Positions 17,133 to 26,287 of a DNA stretch of 64,000 nt are shown one piece after another; the stretch's first letter is position 1; each line of letters opens with the position of its first letter. The notes under the pieces were generated by a model. The model was not told the origin of the DNA, did not search any database, and saw only the letters and a program-made list of their open reading frames with translations. Origin of the DNA: CAWKDC01 sp044445605 (GTDB taxonomy: Bacteria; Pseudomonadota; Gammaproteobacteria; JABCZS01); the NCBI GenBank assembly GCA_044445605.1, contig JBIOEA010000007.1, positions 1-64,000 of the forward strand. Direction: 5' to 3'. A program made the position numbers and the translations under genes.

Positions 17133-19142
17133 TTCACCCCTGCAAAACCCAACCACAAACGCAAACTCCTCTGCAACTTCCTCGATGGCGCTGTACCGTC
17201 CAGAGGGTCCTTGATGGCCTGCGGACATTTGTGTGCGCAACAGGATAGGATGTTCAGCGGTTTGGTGTTCACGCAAACGCGCGACCCATTTTGCCGCTTC
17301 CCAATAGGGGACGCGAGGATCATGCAAACCAGCCGTCACCAACAAGGTTGGATACGCTTGGTTTGTGACATTTTCATACGGTGCATAGGACTTCATGTAA
17401 TCGTAATAGGGCTTATCGTGAGGATTGCCCCATTCTTCATATTCGAGCACGGTGAGCGGGAGGGTGTCATCGAGCATGGTATTCAGCACATCCACAAACG
17501 GCACTTGTGCAACGGCTGCCTTGAATAGTTCAGGCGCGAGATTAATCACAGCACCGATCAACAATCCACCCGCGCTGCCGCCGATGATGGCCAATTCATT
17601 CGATGAAGTATACTGTTCATTGATTAAATGTTTAGAGCACGCAATAAAATCCGTGAATGTATTTTTCTTATGAAGGAATCGGCCCGCTTCATGCCATGGA
17701 TCCCCAAATTCACCGCCGCCACGAATGTGCGCTACGCCATAAATATATCCACGGTTTAATAAGCTTAAACGTGAGTAGGAAAACTGCGGATCGTTATCAA
17801 TGCCATAGGCACCATAGGCAGTGAGCACCATCGGCATGTTCGGTTTTTTTAACGCTGTTTTATAGACCAATGAAATAGGAATCTTTGTTCCATCGGTCGC
17901 GTTGGCAAAAATGCGTTCTGTCGTGTAATCTTTCGCATTGAAATCACCGAGTACGGGCGATTGTTTAAGCAATGTCTTTTCATGCGTATTCATATCGTAG
18001 GCATAATCGCATGCCGGCGTGGTCATCGAGACATACCCAAGGCGCACTTGTTGGGTATTGAATTCCCAGTTATCGCCTAGGCCAATGGTATAAGCCGGTT
18101 CATCAAACGTGATCCAGTCTTTTTTGAAATCGCTCAAGCGCAGGGTTGCCATTTGCGACAAACCATTGCGGCGGCACTCTAACACAATATGATGCGAGAA
18201 AACGGAAAATCCAATGAGTGGAACCGCTGCATCCACTGGTAAGACGGTTTCCCATGGGCGAGAAAAATCATTGATGGGGCAACGTTTGAGTGAGAAATTT
18301 TTACCGTCTTCGTTCGTACGAATGTAAAAATAATCGCCATGGTGATCGATGTCGTATTCGTGCTCGTGCTTTCTTTCACAGAGTAATCGTAACGGCCCAC
18401 GTGGTGTGCTTGCGTCGGTGACATAGGCTTCGCTGGTTAATTTGCTCGAGACATGAACGATTAAAAAAGCATCGCTGAGTGAGCGATAAATGCCGACAGT
18501 AAACCGCTCGTCATTTTCTTCATAAAGCAATTCATCCGGTTTGTTCCCGGTGATATCGTGGCACCATACTTGATAGGGACGCTGCGTTTCATCGTAGCGT
18601 GTGTACCAGATTTCATGGTTGTTTGTTGAGAATACAATGGCACTTGGGATGTCTTTGATAAGCGCATTCTTCATATCCCCCAAATACACATCATACCGCT
18701 CATCCCCGTCTGTATCGATGGATATGGCTAGCTTATCCTGGGTGAGATTGAGGGCATATTGTCCGACCTCGAAATAATCGAATCCTTCGGCGTGGACATT
18801 TTCATCGAAGAGGATTTCTTCAGCGCCGCCATTTTTCAGCCGACGGCAGAAGATATCATGCTGGAGGCCTTGAACGGTGCGGAAGTAGTATTCATAGTCG
18901 CCATAGGGCCAGGGATAATCTTGGTCAGTTTCTTGGATGCGGGAGAGGGTTTCTTGGTAGATGGTTTGCTGGAGAGCCTTGTAAGGGGCGAGCATTGCAT
19001 CGGTATAAGCATTTTCCGCCTTGAGGTGGTCGATGACGGCGGGGTTCTCCCGGTCTTGGAGCCAGTGGTAGGGATCAGAGCGCATTGAGCCTTGCTCTTC
19101 GTGGGAGTAGGGGTGTTGAGCGGTTTGCGGGGCTTTGAGCAT
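17130..19142 (-). CDS. ptrB: Oligopeptidase B (prolyl oligopeptidase family S9A)
   Basis: Serine peptidase that cleaves short peptides after basic residues. The 670 residues carry an N-terminal seven-bladed propeller domain and a C-terminal alpha/beta hydrolase domain. The nucleophile is in GGSAGGLL near residue 520, the acid in HDPRVPYWEA and the histidine in AGHQGPSGRYS near the C-terminus. The loop reads GHQGPSGR where relatives more often have GHGGxSGR. Start MLKAPQTAQHPY is typical. It is a single gene, divergent from the AlbA_2 gene at 19330. Plain prolyl oligopeptidase is less likely because the SGR end matches OpdB. Confidence 0.92.
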   Translation of the reverse strand: MLKAPQTAQHPYSHEEQGSMRSDPYHWLQDRENPAVIDHLKAENAYTDAMLAPYKALQQTIYQETLSRIQETDQDYPWPYGDYEYYFRTVQGLQHDIFCRRLKNGGAEEILFDENVHAEGFDYFEVGQYALNLTQDKLAISIDTDGDERYDVYLGDMKNALIKDIPSAIVFSTNNHEIWYTRYDETQRPYQVWCHDITGNKPDELLYEENDERFTVGIYRSLSDAFLIVHVSSKLTSEAYVTDASTPRGPLRLLCERKHEHEYDIDHHGDYFYIRTNEDGKNFSLKRCPINDFSRPWETVLPVDAAVPLIGFSVFSHHIVLECRRNGLSQMATLRLSDFKKDWITFDEPAYTIGLGDNWEFNTQQVRLGYVSMTTPACDYAYDMNTHEKTLLKQSPVLGDFNAKDYTTERIFANATDGTKIPISLVYKTALKKPNMPMVLTAYGAYGIDNDPQFSYSRLSLLNRGYIYGVAHIRGGGEFGDPWHEAGRFLHKKNTFTDFIACSKHLINEQYTSSNELAIIGGSAGGLLIGAVINLAPELFKAAVAQVPFVDVLNTMLDDTLPLTVLEYEEWGNPHDKPYYDYMKSYAPYENVTNQAYPTLLVTAGLHDPRVPYWEAAKWVARLREHQTAEHPILLRTQMSAGHQGPSGRYSAIEEVAEEFAFVVGFCRGE

Positions 19143-19271
19143 GATTCTGTCCTTGGTTCGTGGGAGGATTATACCTCATAGCGAAAAATCTTTCGCCTTT
19201 TTCAAAAGGCGGTTGTTCCTCGCTCACTTTATTTGACGTTCATGTCTCTCTCTGCCACTCGATTAAAACTC

Positions 19272-19301
19272 TTAACCTGAATTTGCGGAACTATGTATAA
19301 T
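19272..19301 (+). promoter_or_regulatory. Promoter for the first AlbA_2 gene
   Basis: TTAACC at 19272-19277 and a perfect TATAAT at 19296-19301, spaced 18 bases. It lies 28 bases ahead of the ATG at 19330. A GCGAAA...TTTCGC dyad lies about 80 bases upstream at 19181-19195. Confidence 0.55.
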
Positions 19302-19329
19302 ATGCGCACTCCAATAAAAGGAAAATAAG

Positions 19330-20736
19330 ATGGATATTCAATATGTTGAAACACTGATCAAGCAAGGCGAATCCCACACCTTGGAATTCAAAACCTCTAT
19401 GACGCAGCTTAAACCTGCATTAGAAACACTGTGTGCTTTTTTAAATGCTGATGGTGGGGTAGTCGCAATCGGAGTAAATGACAAGGGTGGAATCAAAGGG
19501 CAAACGATCACTGATAAAACGAAACAGGAGATTGCATTCGAAATTGGCAAAATTGAACCTGCTGATCATATTGCAGTGGAATATGTCCCTGTCGATGCTG
19601 ACAAGATTGTCATTATCTTGCGAGTCAACAAAGGAGCACATGCCCCCTATGTTTATGACGGAAGGCCATATCAGCGCGAGCAATCTACGACCCATAGAAT
19701 GACTCGCCATAAATATGATCAGCTTGTTTCTCTGCGTTATCAAATAAACTTTTCTTGGGAAAGTTTTGTTTCTGTTTGTGATATGAGTGACATAGATCAT
19801 GAGCGTTTTAGATGGTTTACTGAAAGTGCGGTTTCCTTAAATCGATTGCCTAAAATATCCTTGGTGGACTCTGGAACTAAAATTTTAGAAAAGCTTCAAT
19901 TATTAAGGGATGGAAAATTGATAAATGCAGCTGTTGTTTTGTTTGGTAAAAAGCAGCTTTCGAATTATTTGCAATGTCATCTAAAAATTGCACGATTTAA
20001 AGGTTTAACAAGAAAAGAGTTTCTAGATAACCAAGGTGTCTATGGAAATGCTTTTGACCTGTTCGATGCCGGCATGGCTTTTGTTGATAAGCACTTGCCA
20101 ATTTCAGCAAAAATTGATCCAGTCTCATTGCGGCGTATCGATAAACCGCTCATACCATATGGTGCGATCAGAGAGGCTCTTGTTAATGCAATTTGCCATA
20201 GGGACTATAGTATCTACGGCGGCGCAATTTATTTGGCAATCTATGATGACAGGATGGAAATCTTTAACCATGGTGGATTGCAGCAAGGAACATCGCTAGA
20301 AATGATTAAATCCGGTTACTCACAATTGAGAAATAAAAAAATTGCAGAAGTGCTTTATAAGGTTGGCTATATTGAGCAGTGGGGCAGAGGAATTCAGGAT
20401 ATCATTTCAAGCTGTGTGGCTGCAGGCGATCCAGAACCTGAATTTGAGGTTCAATGGAGCAACCAATTTAAAGTGGTCTTTAAATTTCCTAGCAGTATAG
20501 CTCCTCCAATTATTTTTCAGGAGGACAGCCCGAATCTATTGACTGAACGACAAAAGAAAATTATTTCTATTTTGCAACAGGGTGGGGGTGTGACGAAGGA
20601 ATCAATATTGACAAATTGTTCAGGCGAACTTTCAGAGCGGACATTGCGTAGGGAGTTACAAATTCTGAAAAATCTAAATATATTAGAGGTAATTGGTAGA
20701 GGCGCTAATGCAAGGTGGCATCTTATAAAAGAGTAA
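19330..20736 (+). CDS. AlbA_2 (Schlafen-type) domain ATP-binding regulator, 468 aa
   Basis: Member of the large bacterial family with an N-terminal AlbA_2 nucleic-acid-binding domain, a central GHKL-like ATP-binding region and a C-terminal winged helix. It is often annotated as a transcriptional regulator or divergent AAA-4 protein. Here EFKTSMTQLKPALETLCAF and GVVAIGVNDKGGIKG mark the AlbA_2 domain (1-125). IREALVNAICHRDYS and MEIFNHGGLQQG mark the ATP-binding region (250-350). A helix-turn-helix lies at 410-465 (LSERTLRRELQILKNLN). The family is frequent in defence and accessory islands and its targets are mostly unknown. It has its own promoter and no operon partner. A second member of the family is at 26337. 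Confidence 0.88.
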   Translation: MDIQYVETLIKQGESHTLEFKTSMTQLKPALETLCAFLNADGGVVAIGVNDKGGIKGQTITDKTKQEIAFEIGKIEPADHIAVEYVPVDADKIVIILRVNKGAHAPYVYDGRPYQREQSTTHRMTRHKYDQLVSLRYQINFSWESFVSVCDMSDIDHERFRWFTESAVSLNRLPKISLVDSGTKILEKLQLLRDGKLINAAVVLFGKKQLSNYLQCHLKIARFKGLTRKEFLDNQGVYGNAFDLFDAGMAFVDKHLPISAKIDPVSLRRIDKPLIPYGAIREALVNAICHRDYSIYGGAIYLAIYDDRMEIFNHGGLQQGTSLEMIKSGYSQLRNKKIAEVLYKVGYIEQWGRGIQDIISSCVAAGDPEPEFEVQWSNQFKVVFKFPSSIAPPIIFQEDSPNLLTERQKKIISILQQGGGVTKESILTNCSGELSERTLRRELQILKNLNILEVIGRGANARWHLIKE

Positions 20737-20758
20737 GCTGCTATCTCTATTTGATTTT

Positions 20759-20793
20759 CCGAGCGGCCATCCGAGCGGCCATCCGAACGCCAT
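20759..20793. repeat. Short tandem repeat, 12-base unit
   Basis: CCGAGCGGCCAT occurs twice in direct succession, followed by a degenerate third copy (CCGAACGCCAT). It lies just after the AlbA_2 gene and before the ankyrin gene on the other strand. No function is evident. Confidence 0.7.
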
Positions 20794-20869
20794 AAGCATT
20801 ACACGGATTATGACGATTCGTAATGGGCTAATATATATGGAATTCTTTCGCCAGATTCTCAGGTTAATC

Positions 20870-22078
20870 TCAATTATGCTTTGCTTTTTTAGCGCCTGGC
20901 ATCATTTTCTCGAGTAACAGCGTTTTAATTTCTTCATCCTGAGTGAGGCCATAAGCAGTATTTCCTTCCTTATTTTTATGATGTACATTCGCGCCGTTGT
21001 CTAATAAAAATTTGACAGCAGGAAGGTCGCCTTGGCTAGCTGTAAGCATCAGCAATGTTGCCGAGGTGTCCGGGCATACAATATCAAAGTTTGCTCCTGC
21101 ATCAGCAAGAGCGTGCAGAATAGTCATATCATTTGGATCATAACCAGCACGTCCTACATAACCATTATTATTGACGGGTCTATTGCGCAGTAACAAGTAT
21201 AAAATCAGAGCAGGCGGGAGTTCGGTGTTTTGTATGTTAGGATCGAATTTTAATTCATGAAGTAAATAGACAACATTCTCCATCCTGTGCTCTAGAATAG
21301 CGAGGGGCAGCGCTCTGCTGAATACCCTGAAATCTATTTGATTGTATTTTGCAACAATGTGTTTGATAAGGACAAGATTGGAATGTGTCAGGATCATTTC
21401 AGCGGCCGTCATGGCTTTGTATTGGGTATTGAGCGCGCTTTTCTTGTGCATTTCTTCTAGCAAAATACACACAATGTTGATATCAATCATGGGTGATGAC
21501 AGCGCATAAAGAATAGGCGGCAGATTATTTTCGTCAGCTGCAGTAGCATCAGCGCCTGCTTCTAATAACAATTTAATAACATCCATATTTTTTTCTTTGA
21601 TAGCCATATTCAGTGGTGATTCTTTTCCCTTAAGGGCAGCAAGTTTTGCTAATAAGGTTGCAAATGAACTGCGGATGGTAGACATGCGCTTAGGTTCAAT
21701 AGGCTGTTTTAGAGGACTAGATACTGACAGATCATAGAGATTAATATCATCATTTTCGCTAATGTATAATCTTCTATCGAGCCTGATATCAATCCAACGG
21801 ATAAGTTTGTATTTTTCTTTATAAGATTCGATCTCGGCTTCGCGGTACAGATTTTCATAATAATTGGCTTTGAACGTATTGATGTCCTGCGAGGACGTGG
21901 TCGTTGCAGGGATCGTGGGGGCAGGGCAGGGCAAATTGGGGAAGTCCCGCTTGAATAGATTCATCCACCGAGGCCAATAGTCATCCGTACGTTCTTTGTG
22001 ATTTTTGATTTTTTCAAGTATCTTAATGACCTCTATGCTGCTCAACTGGTTGAATATATTAGAGTATTGATTAATCAT
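20870..22078 (-). CDS. Ankyrin-repeat protein A, 402 aa
   Basis: Contains ankyrin repeats: one pair around residues 150-200 (SPLNMAIKEKNMDVIKLLLEAGADATAAD) and a C-terminal pair around 330-395 (TLLMLTASQGDLPAVKFLLDNGANV). The N-terminal 110 residues have no known domain but are very similar to those of the 405-residue gene at 23564, so the two are recent duplicates. The end is basic (KKAKHN). Ankyrin proteins in host-associated gammaproteobacteria often act inside eukaryotic cells; that use here is inferred. It is divergent from the membrane protein gene at 22221. Confidence 0.88.
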   Translation of the reverse strand: MINQYSNIFNQLSSIEVIKILEKIKNHKERTDDYWPRWMNLFKRDFPNLPCPAPTIPATTTSSQDINTFKANYYENLYREAEIESYKEKYKLIRWIDIRLDRRLYISENDDINLYDLSVSSPLKQPIEPKRMSTIRSSFATLLAKLAALKGKESPLNMAIKEKNMDVIKLLLEAGADATAADENNLPPILYALSSPMIDINIVCILLEEMHKKSALNTQYKAMTAAEMILTHSNLVLIKHIVAKYNQIDFRVFSRALPLAILEHRMENVVYLLHELKFDPNIQNTELPPALILYLLLRNRPVNNNGYVGRAGYDPNDMTILHALADAGANFDIVCPDTSATLLMLTASQGDLPAVKFLLDNGANVHHKNKEGNTAYGLTQDEEIKTLLLEKMMPGAKKAKHN

Positions 22079-22165
22079 GGGGTCACCTCTGCGTATGTGT
22101 CAGTTTTATACCACGTTTCATGGCAAAGTTCAACTGTCTTTTCCCCTCTTCGGAAGAGGATAACC

Positions 22166-22194
22166 TTGTTTTCCCACTTTGTCAGGGGTATGAT
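22166..22194 (+). promoter_or_regulatory. Promoter for the 446-aa membrane protein
   Basis: TTGTTT at 22166-22171 and TATGAT at 22189-22194, spaced 17 bases, end 26 bases ahead of the ATG at 22221. They lie in the spacer between the divergent ankyrin A gene and this gene. Confidence 0.5.
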
Positions 22195-22220
22195 AGTGGG
22201 GCGTTTGCCCAGGAGCGTAC

Positions 22221-23561
22221 ATGCATCAATTTTTCGGATCATCGTCCAAAGCGCCTCTCTTAAAAACAGATCGCGAGACACAAACGGCTGCTTTTCAAAG
22301 GGTAGCTACGTTTGCCAAAAAATTAGAAAAACAGGTTGAGCAATTAGTCATAAAATATCCTTCCCCTAGTACGTTGGTACGCGTCCCTGCAGATAAATTA
22401 AAGAATACATTAACAGATTATCGCAGTAAACTCGCGCTCGCCGCGAAAAATAATAGTGATGTTGAGAAGATCAAAGTTCATTTAGATTTTTTGCATGAAG
22501 TTTTGTACGATGAAATACTTTTTTCATACATTACCGTCCCAATGTTTGTTGATAACCTCGGAGTCGCCTTGCGCAGAGGCGGCTATTTTCGCAAGATTTA
22601 TCAATACGATCCCGCTTGTCTTGGTGAACCATTTAATTGGAAAGTAAGGAAAACCAATCAACATGGCAGGACAGTTGGAAATTTTGTCATGCTAGAAGAT
22701 TGGGAAAAAGATTTAAATCAGTTTTATAGAGATATTGTGTCAGATATGAAAAAGCTGCCTGAGACAGGCGCGCTAAATTCCGTTGATAAAATCATTTCAG
22801 ATTGGGTTGATGAATATGAGTTCAAGGAACTACCTGATTTGCCACGTGAATATCCTCCTGCTGACAACATGCGTGAAGTGCAGAGGCAGCCTCAACAAAA
22901 TAATGGCGTTGAACCTCCGCAATTTCAACAAGTGCAGAGGCAGCCTCAACAAAATAATGGCGTCGAACCTCCGCAATTTCAACCCTTCATCGCGTACGAT
23001 GCGTATAAAGGAACTCTTTTCCTTACTCAAAGCATTGCTTGTATACTTGGGGGCTTTACAGGGGAAGATGTTTGTCGCCCTGAGAGTGAAGATGAACTTT
23101 CAGCGCAGGTATTTGCCTACGGGATTGGGTTAGTTATTGGCGCAGGTTTGCTGTGTGTGGGATACGTTAATCGCCAGCCTATCAAGGAACGCGTATCCTA
23201 TTATGCTGACAGAACATGGCGGAATTTATTTCCTGCGCGTCCTGCTGCGGAAGATAGACCACCTATCTGGGAAAACCCTGGTATCCCATGGATATGGTAT
23301 GCGGGGAGTGTCGCATCAGGCTCATGTGTGGGCATGACTATTGCGTCGATGACGGCAGGGAGTCTTGGATTGACATCTGCTCAGCGCTCCGATACGGGTG
23401 AGGTGATCGGTTCAACGCTCACTTCCGAAGGGTGGATGTATTTCGCAGGGTTAACCGTTGGGGCCAGCCTATTTTTCCTCGCTCTGCTCTGTCATAAATC
23501 CATTGAAACCGCATGCGAGCGCATAGGCGATAGAGTGCGTGGGAATAATCGCCCAGGTTAA
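22221..23561 (+). CDS. Hypothetical membrane protein with repeated Gln/Pro linker, 446 aa
   Basis: Paralogue of the 354-residue protein at 16047. It has the same plan: a helical N-terminal ~210 residues (FLHEVLYDEI, IYQYDP, LNQFYRDI), a low-complexity linker, then hydrophobic glycine-rich segments near 295-315, 355-380 and 410-430. The linker holds two copies of an 18-residue unit starting VQRQPQQNNGVEPPQ. The stop is only two bases before the end of the convergent ankyrin B gene. No enzymatic motif is visible. It could be a secreted membrane-inserting protein, but nothing in the sequence proves this. Confidence 0.78.
   Translation: MHQFFGSSSKAPLLKTDRETQTAAFQRVATFAKKLEKQVEQLVIKYPSPSTLVRVPADKLKNTLTDYRSKLALAAKNNSDVEKIKVHLDFLHEVLYDEILFSYITVPMFVDNLGVALRRGGYFRKIYQYDPACLGEPFNWKVRKTNQHGRTVGNFVMLEDWEKDLNQFYRDIVSDMKKLPETGALNSVDKIISDWVDEYEFKELPDLPREYPPADNMREVQRQPQQNNGVEPPQFQQVQRQPQQNNGVEPPQFQPFIAYDAYKGTLFLTQSIACILGGFTGEDVCRPESEDELSAQVFAYGIGLVIGAGLLCVGYVNRQPIKERVSYYADRTWRNLFPARPAAEDRPPIWENPGIPWIWYAGSVASGSCVGMTIASMTAGSLGLTSAQRSDTGEVIGSTLTSEGWMYFAGLTVGASLFFLALLCHKSIETACERIGDRVRGNNRPG
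22876..22983. repeat. 54-bp tandem repeat inside the 446-aa gene
   Basis: Two successive 54-base units (22876-22929 and 22930-22983) with one clear difference (GTT against GTC, silent). Each encodes an 18-residue Gln/Pro-rich unit. The near identity points to recent expansion or active homogenisation. Confidence 0.85.
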
Positions 23562-23563
23562 TC

Positions 23564-24781
23564 TCAATTAAGCTTTGCTTTTTTAGTGATGGGCATCATT
23601 TTCTCGAGTAAGAGCGTTTGGATTCCCTCATCCTCAGTAAGGTCGTAAGCGGTTTCCCCTTTCTTATTTTCAAGACGTACATTCGCGCCATTGTCCAATA
23701 AAAATTTGACAGCAGGAAGATCGTTTTGTTTGGTTGCAAGCATCAGCAAAGTGAGCGAAGATTCGGGTATTGCACTATCGAAGTTTGCTCCTGCATCAGC
23801 AAAAGCGCGCAGAATAGTCATATCTTCTGGATCATAGTCCGTACGGCCTACATAACCTTTATTTTCGACAGGTTTATGACGCAGAAGCAAGTATACATGC
23901 AGAAGGGATGGGCCATCATTGTTATGCATGTTAGGATCGAATTTTAATTCACGGAGTAAATAGCTAACATGCTCTGCTTTATGCTGCTCAATGGCGACGA
24001 GGATGGCAGTGGTGAATGCATTGAAATCTATGTGGGCGTATTTAGCGACAATGAGTTTTATATCGTCAATATTGGGGTGTGTCAGGACCATTTCAGCGGC
24101 CGTCATGGTTTTGTATGGGATATTGAGTGCATTTCTCTTGTGCATTGCCTCCAACAAAATGCATACAATGTTGATATTAACCTCGGTTGATGTGAGTGCA
24201 TAATAAATAGGCGGCTGATTATCGTTGTCTGCTGCCGTAGCATCGGCGCCTGCTTCTAATAACAATAGAATAGCATCCATGTATCCTTCTGTAATAGCGA
24301 TATTAAGTGGTGATTCTTTTCTTTTAGGGTTGACAAGTTTTGTTAATATCCTTGCGCATGTGCGGCGGATGCGAGACATGAATTTAGGCGTAATAGGTTT
24401 TTCGTCACCACACTCATCATAATAACGCAGTTTCAGATCAAAGAGAGTATCATCCTGTTTGATAGAGTATAATTTTTCATGGAGCTGGTCACCAATCCAA
24501 AAGATGAGTTTAATTTTATCTAAATAAGATTCGATCTCGGCTTCGCGGTACAGATTTTCATAATAATTAGCTTTGAACGTATTGATGTCCTGCGGGGACG
24601 TGGTCGTTGCAGGGATCGTGAGGGCAGGGCAGGGTAAATTGGGGAAGTCCCGCTTGAATAGATTCATCCATCGGGGCCAATAATCATCCGTACTTACTTT
24701 ATCCTTTTTGTTTTTTTCAAGTATATTAATGACATGCATGCTGTCCAACTGGTTGAATATATTAGAATATTGATTAATCAT
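23564..24781 (-). CDS. Ankyrin-repeat protein B, 405 aa
   Basis: Duplicate of ankyrin protein A (20870-22078). The first ~90 residues are almost the same, for instance DDYWPRWMNLFKRDFPNLPC and FKANYYENLYREAEIESY in both. The ankyrin regions are diverged but collinear (SPLNIAITEGYMDAILLLLEAGAD; LPAVKFLLDNGANV). The middle is the least conserved part. The 3' ends and the bases just after them are also alike, so the duplication included flanking DNA. It is convergent with the 446-residue membrane protein gene. Confidence 0.88.
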   Translation of the reverse strand: MINQYSNIFNQLDSMHVINILEKNKKDKVSTDDYWPRWMNLFKRDFPNLPCPALTIPATTTSPQDINTFKANYYENLYREAEIESYLDKIKLIFWIGDQLHEKLYSIKQDDTLFDLKLRYYDECGDEKPITPKFMSRIRRTCARILTKLVNPKRKESPLNIAITEGYMDAILLLLEAGADATAADNDNQPPIYYALTSTEVNINIVCILLEAMHKRNALNIPYKTMTAAEMVLTHPNIDDIKLIVAKYAHIDFNAFTTAILVAIEQHKAEHVSYLLRELKFDPNMHNNDGPSLLHVYLLLRHKPVENKGYVGRTDYDPEDMTILRAFADAGANFDSAIPESSLTLLMLATKQNDLPAVKFLLDNGANVRLENKKGETAYDLTEDEGIQTLLLEKMMPITKKAKLN

Positions 24782-24857
24782 GGTGGCGCCTCTTCGTATG
24801 TGTTAGCTTTATACCACTTTTTATGACAAAGTTCAACTGCTGACAGGGAGGTAGGAG

Positions 24858-25010
24858 CAGGGCAATCGCATCTAATTTCAGGACTGTATCAGGCCGCAGG
24901 CCTGTGAGATGTAGCCCTGGGTTAGGAGCGCAACGTAACCCAGGGTAATATTCTAGGAGGCCAACGGCCTCAACGTAAACATAAATAAAGAATGTAGCGC
25001 TGCAGGCGCG
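24858..25010. repeat. Mosaic intergenic repeat, related to the element at 59201-61531
   Basis: Contains CAGGGCAATCGCATCTA and TAGGAGGCCAACGGCCTCAA, both found exactly in the left half of the 59201-61531 element. It also has a long hairpin arm pair (CCCTGGGTTA/TAACCCAGGG) and AGCGCTGCAGGCGCG, close to the AGCGCTGAAAGCGCG at the intron insertion point. The order of modules differs between the copies. It fills the gap between ankyrin B and the leucine-rich-repeat gene. Confidence 0.75.
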
Positions 25011-25020
25011 AAAGAAATTA

Positions 25021-26007
25021 TTAGCAGCAGGTATTTAATCTGCATGAATCTCCGCCTGGAAGAGATCTTTTATTACCTAAGATTGGCTTATTTATTTCGA
25101 GATTCGGGTATTTCTTCTGAAGCTCCTCAAGCCGGTAAAATGAGCTAACCTCTAATTCATTTTTACCAAAATCAATCTTTTTTAAGGCGCCGAGATTCCC
25201 TTTGTGAAGCAAAGCATCGACAATCGTGTCCACATCTCTTGATGAAAGAGTCATATCTGCCAAATGAAGATTTTCTAATGTATTATTTTGCTGCAATGCT
25301 CTTGAAAGCATGAGAGCTCCCTCACCCATCTTATTGTCTGATAAGACAAGTGTCTTCCAGCAAGTATTTACAGCAAGTACTTCAGCAATGTTAACGATCT
25401 CCTTTCCTTCATCATCAAGCGAATATTTGAAGCTGACCGCTGTTAATTTCTTGTTTTCTTTAAGCGCCTGCATAATAGGCTCCATTTTGCTGCCTTTGCC
25501 GCAATAAAATGAAAATTCGCGCAAGGAAGCTGTCTTTAAAACGTCCGCTAATTGTTGAGATACATCATTCGTATTTTTATCTATGTTTGTGCTCCCGTTA
25601 AAATCAAATGATTGTACGCGGTCTTGGCCAGCCAGCGCTGTGAGCAATGCAACGATAGAATGAGAAGCAAGGCCATTTGTATACATGTCTACGTGAACTA
25701 AACTATCTTGATGCTTGATAAGGTATGCATAAGCATCAACCGTTTGCGCTGGCAAATCGCGAATCTCTAGAAGGGCCATGCTTCGTGCGACAATGTTATA
25801 TGGGCTGGCAGTGCCACCTTGAATATAAAAAAAATCCACCCATTTAGGATCTGCTACGGATGTTAATGATGTGTTATTGGAGAGATTTTTGTTAAGTTGA
25901 ACGAGGTTTTCGGTGGCTGATACGTAATCTTTGTTATTGATATCTTTGTTTAGTGCTTCTTTTAAAGATTGTGCCGGTGTTTTCGATTGGGCATTATATG
26001 AATACAT
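25021..26007 (-). CDS. Leucine-rich-repeat protein (ribonuclease-inhibitor-like), 328 aa
   Basis: Carries repeated LRR units of the RI type from about residue 130 to 300, for example LREFSFYCGKG, WKTLVLSDNKMGEGALMLSRAL and LENLHLADMTLSSRDVDTIV. The start at MYSYNAQSK (26007) is chosen because GGAGG lies seven bases upstream; the longer frame to 26061 has no such site. There is no signal peptide or membrane segment. LRR proteins of this type bind other proteins and are common among eukaryote-like proteins of Legionellales. It lies next to two ankyrin genes. Confidence 0.85.
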   Translation of the reverse strand: MYSYNAQSKTPAQSLKEALNKDINNKDYVSATENLVQLNKNLSNNTSLTSVADPKWVDFFYIQGGTASPYNIVARSMALLEIRDLPAQTVDAYAYLIKHQDSLVHVDMYTNGLASHSIVALLTALAGQDRVQSFDFNGSTNIDKNTNDVSQQLADVLKTASLREFSFYCGKGSKMEPIMQALKENKKLTAVSFKYSLDDEGKEIVNIAEVLAVNTCWKTLVLSDNKMGEGALMLSRALQQNNTLENLHLADMTLSSRDVDTIVDALLHKGNLGALKKIDFGKNELEVSSFYRLEELQKKYPNLEINKPILGNKRSLPGGDSCRLNTCC

Positions 26008-26100
26008 GTAGAAACCTCCAGTTTGCTCGTATATAACTGTTGTAGTATTTCCTTTTTGCATGAGGCTGTCAATGGGGACGTTATCTGCTCATGTTACAAT

Positions 26101-26244
26101 CTACCATTGACAATTTGGCGGTATTTGATAAGGTGTAGGTATGAAATCAATCCTGTTAACGGTCAATCGTCGCCTTGCGAGAACACTAAAACCCACGCTT
26201 AAAGAACGCGTCCTCTCTTGGGATGACTTCTTACTTGAGTTGTT
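26101..26244. repeat. Left copy of a 144-base direct repeat (addB promoter and 5' end)
   Basis: Matches 27910-28053 with two differences, one near the left edge and one inside the coding part (Leu for Phe at codon 20). The repeat starts just before a TTGACA hexamer and runs through codon 35 of the addB-like gene. It brackets the AlbA_2 gene at 26337. Confidence 0.95.
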
Positions 26245-26284
26245 AAATTTGTGTCGTGAAGATTTTCAAAAGAATGGAGGATAA
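26141..26284 (+). pseudogene. Truncated addB fragment (first ~35 codons)
   Basis: Begins MKSILLTVNRRLARTLKP exactly like the intact gene at 27950 and stays collinear for about 35 codons. It then diverges and stops after 47 residues. This is the severed 5' end left on the far side of the AlbA_2 module, or the second copy brought in with it. The promoter and start codon are intact, so a short peptide could still be made. The divergent tail ends in GGAGGATAA, which supplies a ribosome site for the next small frame. Confidence 0.85.
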
Positions 26285-26287
26285 CAC

